DNA from: Albula goreensis
Lineage: Eukaryota > Chordata > Actinopteri > Albuliformes > Albulidae
Direction of reading: 5' to 3'
Length of the DNA stretch: 64,000 nt
NCBI GenBank assembly: GCA_022829145.1
Contig: CM040752.1
Location: forward strand, 37,038,586-37,102,585
In this document: piece after piece, positions 12,464 through 26,305 of the stretch
How the letters are laid out: each line of letters starts with the position of its first letter
Numbering within the stretch: the stretch's first letter is position 1
Position numbers and translations under genes: made by a program
Notes under the pieces: generated by a model
Database searches by the model: none
Told to the model about the DNA's origin: nothing
The model's input: the letters and a program-made list of their open reading frames with translations, nothing else

Positions 12464-14423
12464 ATGGATGCAGATGCGCTGCTGCAGCGGTTTGACGGGC
12501 GCTCAAAGTTGCTCCTCCGGTGCTTGCTGGGTGTCGGTGGTGTTGGCAGGGCGCTCTGGGTGTTTCATCGCCAGCAGCGCTCCGAACCGAACCTCTGTAT
12601 ACACAGCTGTCTGGACACCCTGTGCCAGGTCGAGCCGTGCTTGGACGGAAAAACTCTATCTCTGTAAGTTTAGGAACGTTAAATGGTTTTATATTTTATG
12701 ATTAATAACATGGTTCAGTGTGTATCTAATCTGACATTTTTGATATAGTCTTGAGCTGGAGTGAACCAGTGTTCATAGGTTTTAAAAATCTGCGTTTTCA
12801 ATGCCCATGTATTTTATTTGTGTTTAATAATTCCATTTGTAATACAATTAACACCACTTAACACTCATTTAACAATACTTTGACATTTTTTAGTAAGTAA
12901 TTAGCTGTGTGCTGTTATTTGCAGCCGGCCATTGGTGTGGCTGTTCCCAGTTGCTTTCAAGCGCAGCCTGCTGTCCTTCCTGCATGTGGCCCACCCCAGC
13001 CTCCCGCGGCCCGAGCTGGCCCAGCTGCTCCACTGCCTCAGTCAGGACCCCCACCGCGATGCCTGGGTTCAGGCGCTGCTCGGACAGCTACGCTGGGACC
13101 TGCACCCAGAGGCTTGCAGCGAGCACCCACTGGTGACCTCACAGTGCAGAGAGCAGCTTGAGGCACTAAGCACGAGGCTGGGGCTCTGCAGTGGGAGGGG
13201 GAGTGGGGGTCGGGGTCGGATCTCTTGGTTCGGGGAGGATTCTGGCTCAGAACCACAGTGGACTGGGCCGGGACTCTCTGGCACTGAGCGGCCGAAGAAG
13301 AGGACGAGTGAGCTGGCAGGCTGGGATGTGGACTCAGAAGGACCATGAGCCAGAATAAGAGGAGGAGGCTGGACCAGGGCCAGGACACGGAGGACGGATC
13401 ACCCTCCCAAGGCCTGGAACTTCAGCCAGGAGGGTCACAGCTGCCTGTCGCCATGGACACTGTTACCCCAGAGACCGTTGCTGTGGAGGACGCCACAGAA
13501 CCACAGCAGATTTCACCTGTTGTTCTAAGCGAGTTACCCGAGCATGTCAAGGTGAGCACATGCAGTTGCTCTCTCTCTTGTCGCTGTGGCGATGACACTG
13601 AGAAGGTGGCCACATGTCCAGCTGTGAAATTGCAGTCTTTGTGTGTTTACAGCCTTCATGGTGTAAATATGTCTGTTCAAACACAAAGAAAGTGACAGGC
13701 CTGTGGGTGGCGCATGCAGTAAACATGCAGACATGAGCCCCAGCATGGGCCTCCAGTCCCAGCCATGCCGTTTGTGGATATTGCTGGAGGTCTGCTTAGA
13801 CAGAGCATCATGGCTCAGTCTCACTGAGGAGTGATGAGGCAACTAGTCTGTTGATGCATGAATGGAGAATGTAGCTGACTTTGTCATCCCCAGTGCTGTT
13901 GGCAGCTTGGAATAGGTGGTGCGTCGGTCTCAATCACGTGAATCAGAGGGGTCACGTGTCTCAGCAGGAGCAGGGCGCTGTGCCAGACTGAACGGCTTGG
14001 CTGAGTTTGGGTGGGGAAAAAAGCGGGGAAAAACAAACGTGGGAAATGACAATCAAAAACACCCTCATGCTAACAGAATTTTAATTTGCCTTCCAGGCTT
14101 CTGTTCCTCGAATCAGAGAACTCTTGGAGACAGAGGTGAGTGCCTTCACAAACAGTACTGGTGTGACCTCTTTCACCTCTCATTCCTCAGACTGTAGGAT
14201 TGTAACAGATGGGTCTCTCTGGGTACACAGCTGTAATTGGCTGGTCTGTCGGAGTGCAGGGCTGTGATAGGTTGGTCTCTCTGAGTACAGGGCTGTGATA
14301 GGCTGGTTTCTCTCCTCACAGTGGGATGCAGGCTCCTCCTCAGTTCTCCAGGTGTTGAATGAGTGTGACCCACCCCAGGTGAGCAAGGGCTTTTTCATGC
14401 ATGTCATATATGCGTGTTTGTAG

Positions 14424-14502
<79 letters not shown>

Positions 14503-14505
14503 TGC

Positions 14506-14547
<42 letters not shown>

Positions 14548-17500
14548 ATGCGTGCGTGCACGCGTGCGTGTACGTGTGTGTGTGTGTGTGTGTGTGTGCG
14601 TGCGTGCGTGCATGTGCACGTGCACGTGTCTGTGCGCGCTGCTGATGTGTGTTGTGCTTACAGGTGGAGTTGCTGTGTGCTGCTCTGTGTCTACCGGACG
14701 TGGCAGAGCAGGCTCTGCCCCAGTTCAGCACAGCGCTGCTGGAGCTATCTCCAGACCTGAGCTTCAGCACGGCCTCAGCCCTCATCAGGAACCTGTTTCT
14801 GGGGAAGGTAGGCCTGCCAGCCCCTCTTACCCCCTGCTAGCCACCACTAGCTTTCTCGCTAACCCCGCTAACCCCAACTAGCCCCTCTTACCCCCTGCTA
14901 GCCACCACTAGCTTTCTCGCTAACCCTGCTAACCCCAACTAGCCCCTCTTACCCCCTGCTAGCCACCATAAACCACCCCGCTAACCCCAACTAGCCCCTC
15001 TTACCCACTGCTAGCCACCACTAGCCTCCTCCCTAACCCCACTATCCCCAACTAGCCCCTCTTACCCCCTGCTAGCCACCACTACCCCCTTTGCTATGGT
15101 CACTAGCTGCCTACTAACAGACCCCAGGCCAGGCACTGCTACAGGCTCAGACGGTCTGTTTGATCCTCTCTCAGGTTCTTTCTCTGTCCGAGCCTGCTTC
15201 TCGTTGCCTGGTAACGGCAGTGACTTCCCTTGGAAGCCGGTACCCCCGCCCCACGTGCTGTGCTCTCATTGGCCCTGTCCTGGAGGCGGGACAAACAGGT
15301 GAGTCCTGTATTGTGGTTGGATTTGTCTGGGAACAGTATTTACTGTAGCAGCGATCAGCACATTATGATGCAGTGTAAACACCAGTCTGACTCAGTGGGC
15401 AGTACACAAAAGTGTGATGTGTTTGATACATGCATGTCCTCTCGGTGTAGCACAGTTTGAATGGGTGTGCTCTCGGTGAAGTATATCGTGTAAGTGGGTG
15501 TATTCAGTTTAGTGTCTTGTTTGCTCCACTATTATACAAGTGTCCAATGCTGAGCTAACCACTGAAATAGAACAGGGCTGGCAGAGGGTATAAGCCTGGC
15601 ACACAGGGCTGGCAGAGGGTATCGTGGGGCTAACTGCTGTGCATCTGTCCTCCAGGCTGTGCCCAGGCTGAGCTCCTCTGCAGGCTGACAACAGAGTGCC
15701 TGGAGCCCCATTACCAGCTGCATGTGTTTGGGTGAGTGTTTTACCTGCTGTAGTGCAGGTGTTTGGGTGAGTGTTTTACCTGCTGTAGTGCAGGTGTTTG
15801 GGTGAGTGTTTTACCTGCTGTAGTGCAGGTGTTTGGGTGAGTGTTTTACCTGCTGTAGTGCAGGTGTTTGGGTGAGTGTTTTACCTGCTGTACTGCAGGT
15901 GTTTGGGTGAGTGTTTTACCTGCTGTAGTGCAGGTGTTTGGGTGAGTGTTTTACCTGCTGTAGTGCAGGTGTTTGGGTGAGTGTTTTACCTGCTGTAGTG
16001 CAGGTGTTTGGGTGAGTGTTTTACCTGCTGTAGTGCAGATGTTTGGGTGAGTGTTTTACCTGCTGTAGTGCAGGTGTTTGGGTGAGTGTTTTACCTGCTG
16101 TAGTGCAGGTGTTTGGGTGAGTGTTTTACCTGCTGTAGTGCAGGTGTTTGGGTGAGTGTTTTACCTGCTGTACTGCAGAGTAAAAGAGAGTGTTGTTTAT
16201 GTGGACAGACGCTATCTTTCCCAGGCAAACTCTGGCGGTGCCCTGGACTGAGGGAGTGCTGTCTGTCATCCACTCCCTGCTTGACTGTAAGGTGAGTCTC
16301 ACCTGTGCACTCACACATTGCCCTGCTCGAACCCGAGTCACGCTCCCCAACCCTACCCTCCACAGAGCACTGCTCTTGCATTTAGTCTCTCTGTTGATCC
16401 ACTGTTGAGAACAGAAAGCCTTGCTGCTGCTGTGTGACGCCAGTTCGGCTGAGCTAGCAGCACCCTGTTAGTTAGTGATAGTCAATGATGTCTGTCTGTG
16501 CGTCTCTGTAGCTGCAGCTCGATGGGGAGCTGTTCTCTCGCTTCACAGCACGGCTGAGCCAGCAGGCCCCTCAGTTCGGCAAGTCCATGAAGTTTTCCAA
16601 GATGGTTTTGACTGTCCTCACCAAGTACCATTGCCTGGTGAGTTTCCTCTCTACCACTCCTCTCTCCCTCTTCCCTCACTATGTTTAAGCTCTTAGTCTC
16701 TCACAGTCTCAGTGTGAAGCTCTCAGTCTCACACAGTCTCAGTGTGAAGCTCTCAGTCTCACACAGTCTCAGTGTGATGCTGTTAGTCTCACACAGTCTC
16801 AGTGTGATGCTCTTAGTCTCACACAGTCTCAGTGTGATGCTCTTAGTCTCACACAGTCTCAGTGTGATGCTGTTAGTCTCTCACAGTCTCAGTGTGATGC
16901 TCTCAGTCTCACACAGTCTCAGTGTGATGCTGTTAGTCTCACAGTCTCAGTGTGATGCTGTTAGTCTCACACAGTCTCAGTGTGATGCTCTTAGTCTCAC
17001 ACAGTCTCAGTGTGATGCTCTTAGTCTCACACAGTCTCAGTGTGATGCTCTTAGTCTCACAGTCTCAGTGTGATGCTGTTAGTCTCACAGTCTCAGTGTG
17101 ATGCTGTTAGTCTCACAGTCTCAGTGTGATGCTGTTAGTCTCACAGTCTCAGTGTGATGCTGTTAGTCTCACAGTCTCAGTGTGATGCTCTCAGTCTCAC
17201 ACAGTCTCAGTGTGATGCTGTTAGTCTCACAGTCTCAGTGTGATGCTGTTAGTCTCACAGTCTCAGTGTGATGCTGTTAGTCTCACAGTCTCAGTGTGAT
17301 GCTGTTAGTCTCACAGTCTCAGTGTGATGCTCTTAGTCTCACAGTCTCAGTGTGATGCTCTTAGTCTCACACAGTCTCAGTGTGATGCTCTTGGTCTCAC
17401 ACAGTCTCAGTGTGATGCTCTTAGTCTCTCACAGTCTCAGTGTGATGCTGTTAGTCTCACACAGTCTCAGTGTGATGCTCTTAGTCTCACAGTCTCAGTG

Positions 17501-19127
17501 TGATGCTCTTAGTCTCACACAGTCTCAGTGTGAAGCTCTTAGTCTCACACAGTCTCAGTGTGATGCTCTTAGTCTCACAGTCTCAGTGTGATGCTCTTAG
17601 TCTCACAGTCTCAGTGTGATGCTCTTAGTCTCACACAGTCTCAGTGTGATGCTCTTAGTCTCACAGTCTCAGTGTGATGCTCTTAGTCTCACACAGTCTC
17701 AGTGTGATGCTCTTAGTCTCACACAGTCTCAGTGTGATGCTCTTAGTCTCACACTGTCTCAGTGTGATGCTCTTAGTCTCACACTGTCTCAGTGTGATGC
17801 TCTTAGTCTCACACTGTCTCAGTGTGATGCTCTTAGTCTCACAGTCTCAGTGTGATGCTCTTAGTCTCACAGTCTCAGTGTGATGCTCTTAGTCTCACAC
17901 TGTCTCAGTGTGATGCTCTTAGTCTCACTGTCTCAGTGTGATGCTCTTAGTCTCACACTGTCTCAGTGTGATGCTCTTAGTCTCACAGTCTCAGTGTGAT
18001 GCTCTTAGTCTCACAGTCTCAGTGTGATGCTCTTAGTCTCACAGTCTCAGTGTGATGCTCTTAGTCTCACACTGTCTCAGTGTGATGCTCTTAGTCTCAC
18101 ACTGTCTCAGTGTGATGCTCTTAGTCTCACAGTCTCAGTGTGATGCTCTTAGTCTCACAGTCTCAGTGTGATGCTGTTAGTCTCACACAGTCTCAGTGTG
18201 ATGCTCTTAGTCTCACACTGTCTCAGTGTGATGCTCTTAGTCTCACACTGTCTCAGTGTGATGCTCTTAGTCTCACACTGTCTCAGTGTGATGCTCTTAG
18301 TCTCACACTGTCTCAGTGTGATGCTCTTAGTCTCACAGTCTCAGTGTGATGCTCTTAGTCTCACAGTCTCAGTGTGATGCTCTTAGTCTCACAGTCTCAG
18401 TGTGATTCTCTTAGTCTCACACAGTCTCAGTGTGATGCTCTTAGTCTCACAGTCTCAGTGTGATGCTGTTAGTCTCACACAGTCTTAGTGTGATGCTCTT
18501 AGTCTCTCACAGTCTTAGTGTGATGCTCTTAGTCTCTCACAGTCTCAGTGTGATGCTCTTAGTCTCTCACAGTCTCAGTGTGATGCTGTTAGTCTCACAG
18601 TCTCAGTGTGATGCTCTTAGTCTCACACTGTCTCAGTGTGATGCTGTTAGTCTCACACTGTCTCAGTGTGATGCTCTTAGTCTCACACAGTCTCAGTGTG
18701 ATGCTCTTAGTCTCACACAGTCTGTCTGATTCTCTTAGTCTCAGTGTTTTAGCAGGGATTCCAGTCATTAACACTAGGTTGCTGAGAGCAGTGAAGCACT
18801 GCTGCAGAGCATGTTACTCGATAATAAATGTGATATTAATGTATCTCAATCTTGAAAACTATAATTTATCAAAAAAATAGAAATCTCGCATCACTGAAAA
18901 TGTTCCAGTCTGATAACAAAGCAAGTGTATACAGGCATGTGAGTAAACTTAGTATGACTGGTATGTTTGAAAGCAAATACATTTGTGCTCTAAATAAGTT
19001 CATGTGTGCACCTGTGTGTGTCCAGGTGAATGCTGCACACAGGTGTTCCCTGGCCAGCTGCCTGGACCAGATTGACACCTTCCTCAAGAAGTCCCTGCAG
19101 GCTGCGCTGAAGCGGATCTCCCCCTAG
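12464..19127 (+). CDS. fance: Fanconi anaemia group E protein (FANCE)
   Basis: Coding exons are 12464-12663, 12925-13551, 14097-14135, 14322-14378, 14664-14807, 15175-15298, 15656-15731, 16225-16291, 16512-16637 and 19026-19127. FANCE is a nuclear subunit of the Fanconi core complex; it bridges FANCC and FANCD2 for FANCD2 monoubiquitination. Recognition rests on the helical C-terminal half ([20 protein letters not shown], the TVLTKYH segment, and the end [15 protein letters not shown]) and on an N-terminal LWVFHRQ/WLFPVAF region followed by a basic and acidic linker. Intron phases agree at every junction. The summed length is 1,562 nt, one base short of an open frame: exon 2 changes frame between 13312 and 13348 (TGA at 13346-13348 in the first frame). 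With that base the protein would be about 520 residues, close to human FANCE (536). The cause of the break is not known. Confidence 0.9.
13312..13348 (+). other. fance: Apparent -1 frame break in fance exon 2
   Basis: Upstream, the frame coding ...[16 protein letters not shown] reaches TGA at 13346-13348. The downstream coding frame ([18 protein letters not shown]...) is the neighbouring frame and is closed by a TGA at 13309-13311. The switch therefore must fall in this interval. No convincing GT-AG intron of normal size fits. Confidence 0.7.
14424..14630. repeat. (TG)n microsatellite with CG interruptions
   Basis: About 200 bp of TG dinucleotides with CGTGCG-type interruptions in the fance intron before exon 5. 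It ends about 35 bp before the acceptor at 14663. Confidence 0.95.
14816..15090. repeat. Minisatellite, ~60 bp unit, fance intron 5
   Basis: Four to five imperfect copies of a C-rich unit containing CCCCTGCTAGCCACCACTAG, starting about ten bases after the donor at 14808. Confidence 0.9.
15724..16178 (+). repeat. 35-bp minisatellite copying the donor of fance exon 7
   Basis: Exactly 13 head-to-tail copies of a 35-bp unit that starts GTGTTTGGGTGAGTG and ends CTGTAGTGCAG. Only a few single-base differences are seen (for example TACTGCAG in copies 5 and 13). Copy 1 contains the last eight coding bases of the exon and the real donor (GTGTTTGG|GTGAGT, cut after 15731). Each later copy repeats the same donor and is preceded by TGCAG. 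Confidence 0.97.
16690..18735. repeat. Large minisatellite (~28-30 bp unit) in the last fance intron
   Basis: About 70 copies over 2 kb of a unit containing GTCTCAGTGTGATGCTCTTA. Copies vary by CA insertion (28 versus 30 bp), CTCTTA/CTGTTA and ACAGTC/ACTGTC changes, which occur in local blocks as expected from repeated local duplication. It fills most of the intron between 16638 and 19025. Confidence 0.97.
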
Positions 19128-19266
19128 TGGCCCAGACTTGCTCTGCAGCCACTCAGAGTGCCTTCTGTCAGCTCTGTGTCCTATGAATTGTGCCTCATTG
19201 TTTAAGATGTTTATGTTGCAGAACACAACGCTCGGTTTTGAAGAGCATATATTTAATTGTTCTGTA

Positions 19267-19272
19267 AATAAA
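19267..19272 (+). terminator. fance polyadenylation signal
   Basis: AATAAA lies 140 bp after the fance stop codon, giving a short 3' UTR. The rpl10a promoter begins about 400 bp further on. Confidence 0.75.
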
Positions 19273-19675
19273 TGAATGGAAGTTGACACCTGCTTCAGTT
19301 TTTATGTATTTTTTCTCATAACTCTACATACAATCTGTTCACTATACAAGAAGTGATGTGGTTGATATGTTCTGCAAAATGCTCAGCACCACAAAATTAA
19401 GGATTCATATTGAGGCCACCTTTAAAACCAATGTAGATCTTTGATTAATTTCCACAGTAAACAGAAGCAAGCCAGAAATGAATGATTTTATCAAAACTTG
19501 CTTACAAGTTTTCAATTTGTAACTTGAATGTAAATAAAAAAGAAATAGGTGTGTAAACTTTTTTTTCACAGTACGTGTTGACTAGGATAACTGAACAGTA
19601 TCACAAGAAATGTTGCTGAACTGGATTTCCAATACTACCCTGAAATACCGCACTCACTACACTAAACATGCCACT

Positions 19676-19760
19676 ACCAATATGGCCGCCACAGGACGCC
19701 ATTTTATCGTCTCATGCGCCTATATTTAATGACCAACTTCCGTCGCATCTTTCTCTTTCC
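19676..19760 (+). promoter_or_regulatory. rpl10a promoter with 5' TOP start
   Basis: ATGGCCGCC near 19682 and GACGCCATTTT near 19695 are YY1-type sites, common in ribosomal-protein promoters. A TATA-like TATATTTAAT is at 19721-19730. Some 28 bp downstream is the pyrimidine tract CTTTCTCTTTCC (19749-19760), a 5' TOP motif that would start the mRNA and place its translation under mTOR/LARP1 control. The start codon follows at 19793. Confidence 0.7.
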
Positions 19761-19792
19761 TAGGCCGTGTGGCGTGAGACGTATCAGTCAAA

Positions 19793-23434
<3,642 letters not shown>

Positions 23435-23455
23435 AGACCCCCTGCCTTTTCTACA

Positions 23456-23461
23456 AATAAA
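23456..23461 (+). terminator. rpl10a polyadenylation signal
   Basis: AATAAA is 22 bp after the stop codon, giving the very short 3' UTR usual for ribosomal-protein genes. Confidence 0.85.
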
Positions 23462-25066
23462 CCTGTTAAAACCACCAGCTGCAGCTCTCTCTCTGTCTTC
23501 ATTTAGCACAAAGGTCTCATTGCTGTCCCTCTTACTGTGTGCCAGTGTCCAGCCCGCTGCCTCACTGTGGGGCTGGTGATGGACAAGTACAGCTCAGGGA
23601 CTTTCAGTCCATCAGGAAATAAGTACACTTTAATTAGATTTTCATTTTTATGATGTTTCTTTTTAAATTTGATGATGACAGTCTAAAATGTAGCTATTAA
23701 CTGCTGTCTTTGCAAATGCTGTTAAAAAAAAAAAAACCATTCAGCTCTGTAAGAGAAATATCCTCCAGTATGCAGTATTTCTGAATCCCAGGAAGTTTCA
23801 TTCCTGAAACTAAATACACCATGTCTATGAAACTGTAAATAAGACTCTATAAGAGGAGGTGCAGAGTGTATCGGCTCAAAGCCATGCACAGCATGTGCAG
23901 CTGGGCGGCAGGGACTATCTGCTGCTGGATCTGCGCAGTTCTGCCTGCTCTTTGCCTTCACAGAGAATAGAGTGGTGTGTCACCAGTTGTGTGACACAGC
24001 TTAACCAATCATGTTTATGTATGACCATTGGCTAATTTCCACCAGAGGGGCTGATGGGAGTCTGAGTTTGTACAGTAAATGGCATTGGGAGGAATTAGCC
24101 AGGCTAAATATATCGCCTAGTTGAGAGTGAGGTGCCCAGCCAGCAGCAGGTATAGGGAGGCACTCCCAATGGAAGCAGCAGGGCAGGTTGCCATGAAAAA
24201 CATGCTTCTGTAGACCAGATTACAGTCTGACCTGACCTGTCCTGTCATCAGTCTGCTGTGATGTGATGTGTTGCTTATGCGTTTGGAGCTCCTTATGTGA
24301 AATATGCAATTCATCTGAAACCTCTGATACTCGACCCCCTCCACCTGACACCCCAGCGTGTGTGTGTGTGTGTGTGTGTGTACAGGTAAGGTCCAGGCAT
24401 GACTCCCCCACCCCCCGCCAAGCTGAGCTGCTTTACGGCTCCTGTGTGGCCGTGGCTCTTGCTGCTTATGGGATTAGCTGCTTCTTTAGAGCAGTGACAG
24501 TGGAAGCCCAGCCTGTCTGACAGCCCAGTAGACTCCTCCATCACGCCCATTACTGCTGTTTGCGCTTCAGGCACGGGACAGAGGTAAGCAGGTGGGGGGG
24601 TAGGTCCTGATGGGACACATACCCCTCAGTTATAGGAGAGGAATCTTATTCACCTATATTTATTCAGTTCCTGTCTCTGTGACTGAGACCTCGTTTGTCT
24701 GACTGCTGCTCATTAGCTGGTTGTGTATTTGAACTGCCCTGTTACCATATGATTTCAGTGTATGTGCCTGACCTCTGCCTGTGTACTTATTGTTAAACCG
24801 AGCAGAGGCTCACAGTTGCATAGTAATATGATGGTTCTTTGTAGCTTTATTGACCTAAAGTATTGTGGGAATCTGTGTGAGTGTACTTGAGATTGTTAGA
24901 CTGATGGTTATTTGTGAGTGTTGTGTTTGGTTTGGGCTTTGCTGGAGCTTGGTCAGTGTTCAGTCTGGATTTGATTGGATTGGTCGGTTAGTGCTATGTG
25001 GTGCCTATGCGAATATGCTGGCTGAGGTTTGCGCCAAGCTTTTAGCAGGACAGGAAGTGTGTGAGT

Positions 25067-25068
<2 letters not shown>

Positions 25069-25099
<31 letters not shown>

Positions 25100-25154
25100 T
25101 GTGTGTGTGTGTGTGTGTTTGAGAGAGTGTGTGTGAGTGTGTGTGTGAGTGTGT

Positions 25155-25199
<45 letters not shown>

Positions 25200-25237
25200 A
25201 GTGTGTGTGTGTGTGTGTGTGTGCGTGTCTGTGTGTG

Positions 25238-25304
<67 letters not shown>

Positions 25305-25305
25305 A
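25069..25305. repeat. (TG)n microsatellite
   Basis: About 240 bp of TG dinucleotides with GA interruptions. Confidence 0.95.
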
Positions 25306-25412
25306 GGTAGACACTGGTGGGAAAATAAGCAGCTGCCAGCTTAGGAGTCAGAGGTAGAGCGAGGCACACTGTGAGATACCCACACATGGTGTTACTAACG
25401 CTGCATACGGAG

Positions 25413-25499
25413 GTGTTTCTACAGCGCGTAAGTCCTGCAGTGTGTTTCTACAGCGCGTAAGTCCTGCAGTGTGTTTCTACAGCGCGTAAGTCCTGCAGT
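25413..25499. repeat. Three perfect 29-bp tandem repeats
   Basis: Three identical copies of a unit starting GTGTTTCTACAGCGCGTAAG. Each has TTTCTACAG and GTAAGT separated by only three bases, so each copy carries a good acceptor next to a good donor. Confidence 0.95.
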
Positions 25500-26305
25500 G
25501 TGTAAATTGTGTGTACTCTTTGATATGTTTGAGATGGGGTGAGCTGCTTCTGTGTGTAGAGGGTGGGGGGGGGGTGCTCCGTTAGCCGTTACACCAGCTG
25601 CTGTACCCAGCAGAGGCTGAGTTTACACCTAATGAACAATCGAGCCACAAACAGCAGCATGGCTCTATGCCTGCAGGCGTGTCAGTTCTGAGCAGGATGG
25701 TTTTGTTAAAGTGTGTTATGTCCTTTATTTGATTCACACTGAAACCTTTATAAGGAAATGTCTATGGCTGTACAAATAAAAGAAAGGTTGAGACTTGGTG
25801 ACATTTTGGGCAACAGAAAGGTGGTCTATTTGGTTGATCTCCAAACAGTAGACCATTTTGAAAACAGTGTCTTCTCCAGATTATCTCCATCACAACTCAG
25901 ATACCTCAACTGTTTATGTTCCACTCCTTACAAATCCCAGAATGTTTTCAGCACAACTTTTTATTAGGAAACACATTGATATGAAACATAACATTGATAT
26001 GAAAGTTTTGGTTTGAAAATTGGTGGAAATGTATGCTAATGATGAGAAAATGTAGTATTCAGTAATCTGCAGGACCCTCACTGGTGTGAAAGTACTGTGC
26101 TTTGACTGACTGGCTCAGTGTGCTCTCATGCCCATGCATTTTCTTGCTGCTTGTCCCTCTCTCTCAGTCTCTGAATCACACTCAGTCAGCCATTTCCCTC
26201 ATCTATCCCAACTCCAGTACTGTAAAGTATCAGTTATCCCGTTCTTCCTGCTCATTCTAATTCAGTACTTAGCATTCCCCCCCCTGTGCAGAAGCAGCGT
26301 TGGAT

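Larger units (their letters stand above)
23480..26290. other. Interval before the IRAG-type gene
   Basis: No recognisable coding exon. It holds a TG run (24357-24381), a long TG tract (25069-25305), three 29-bp repeats (25413-25499) and non-repetitive DNA. The 5' untranslated exon(s) and promoter of the IRAG-type gene should lie here. A short segment with good splice signals at 24572-24584 (CTTCAG before, GTAAGC after) is one possibility. Confidence 0.5.

Noticed and set aside
13258..13319. A 62-bp intron restoring the fance frame
   Set aside because: Phase would fit a cut at 13257/13320, but the donor (GTGGAC) and acceptor (no pyrimidine tract) are poor and the size is below normal; a missing base is simpler.
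16681..18730. Many open frames of 70-130 codons in the fance intron
   Set aside because: All are frames through the 28/30-bp minisatellite and lie between two phase-matched fance exons.
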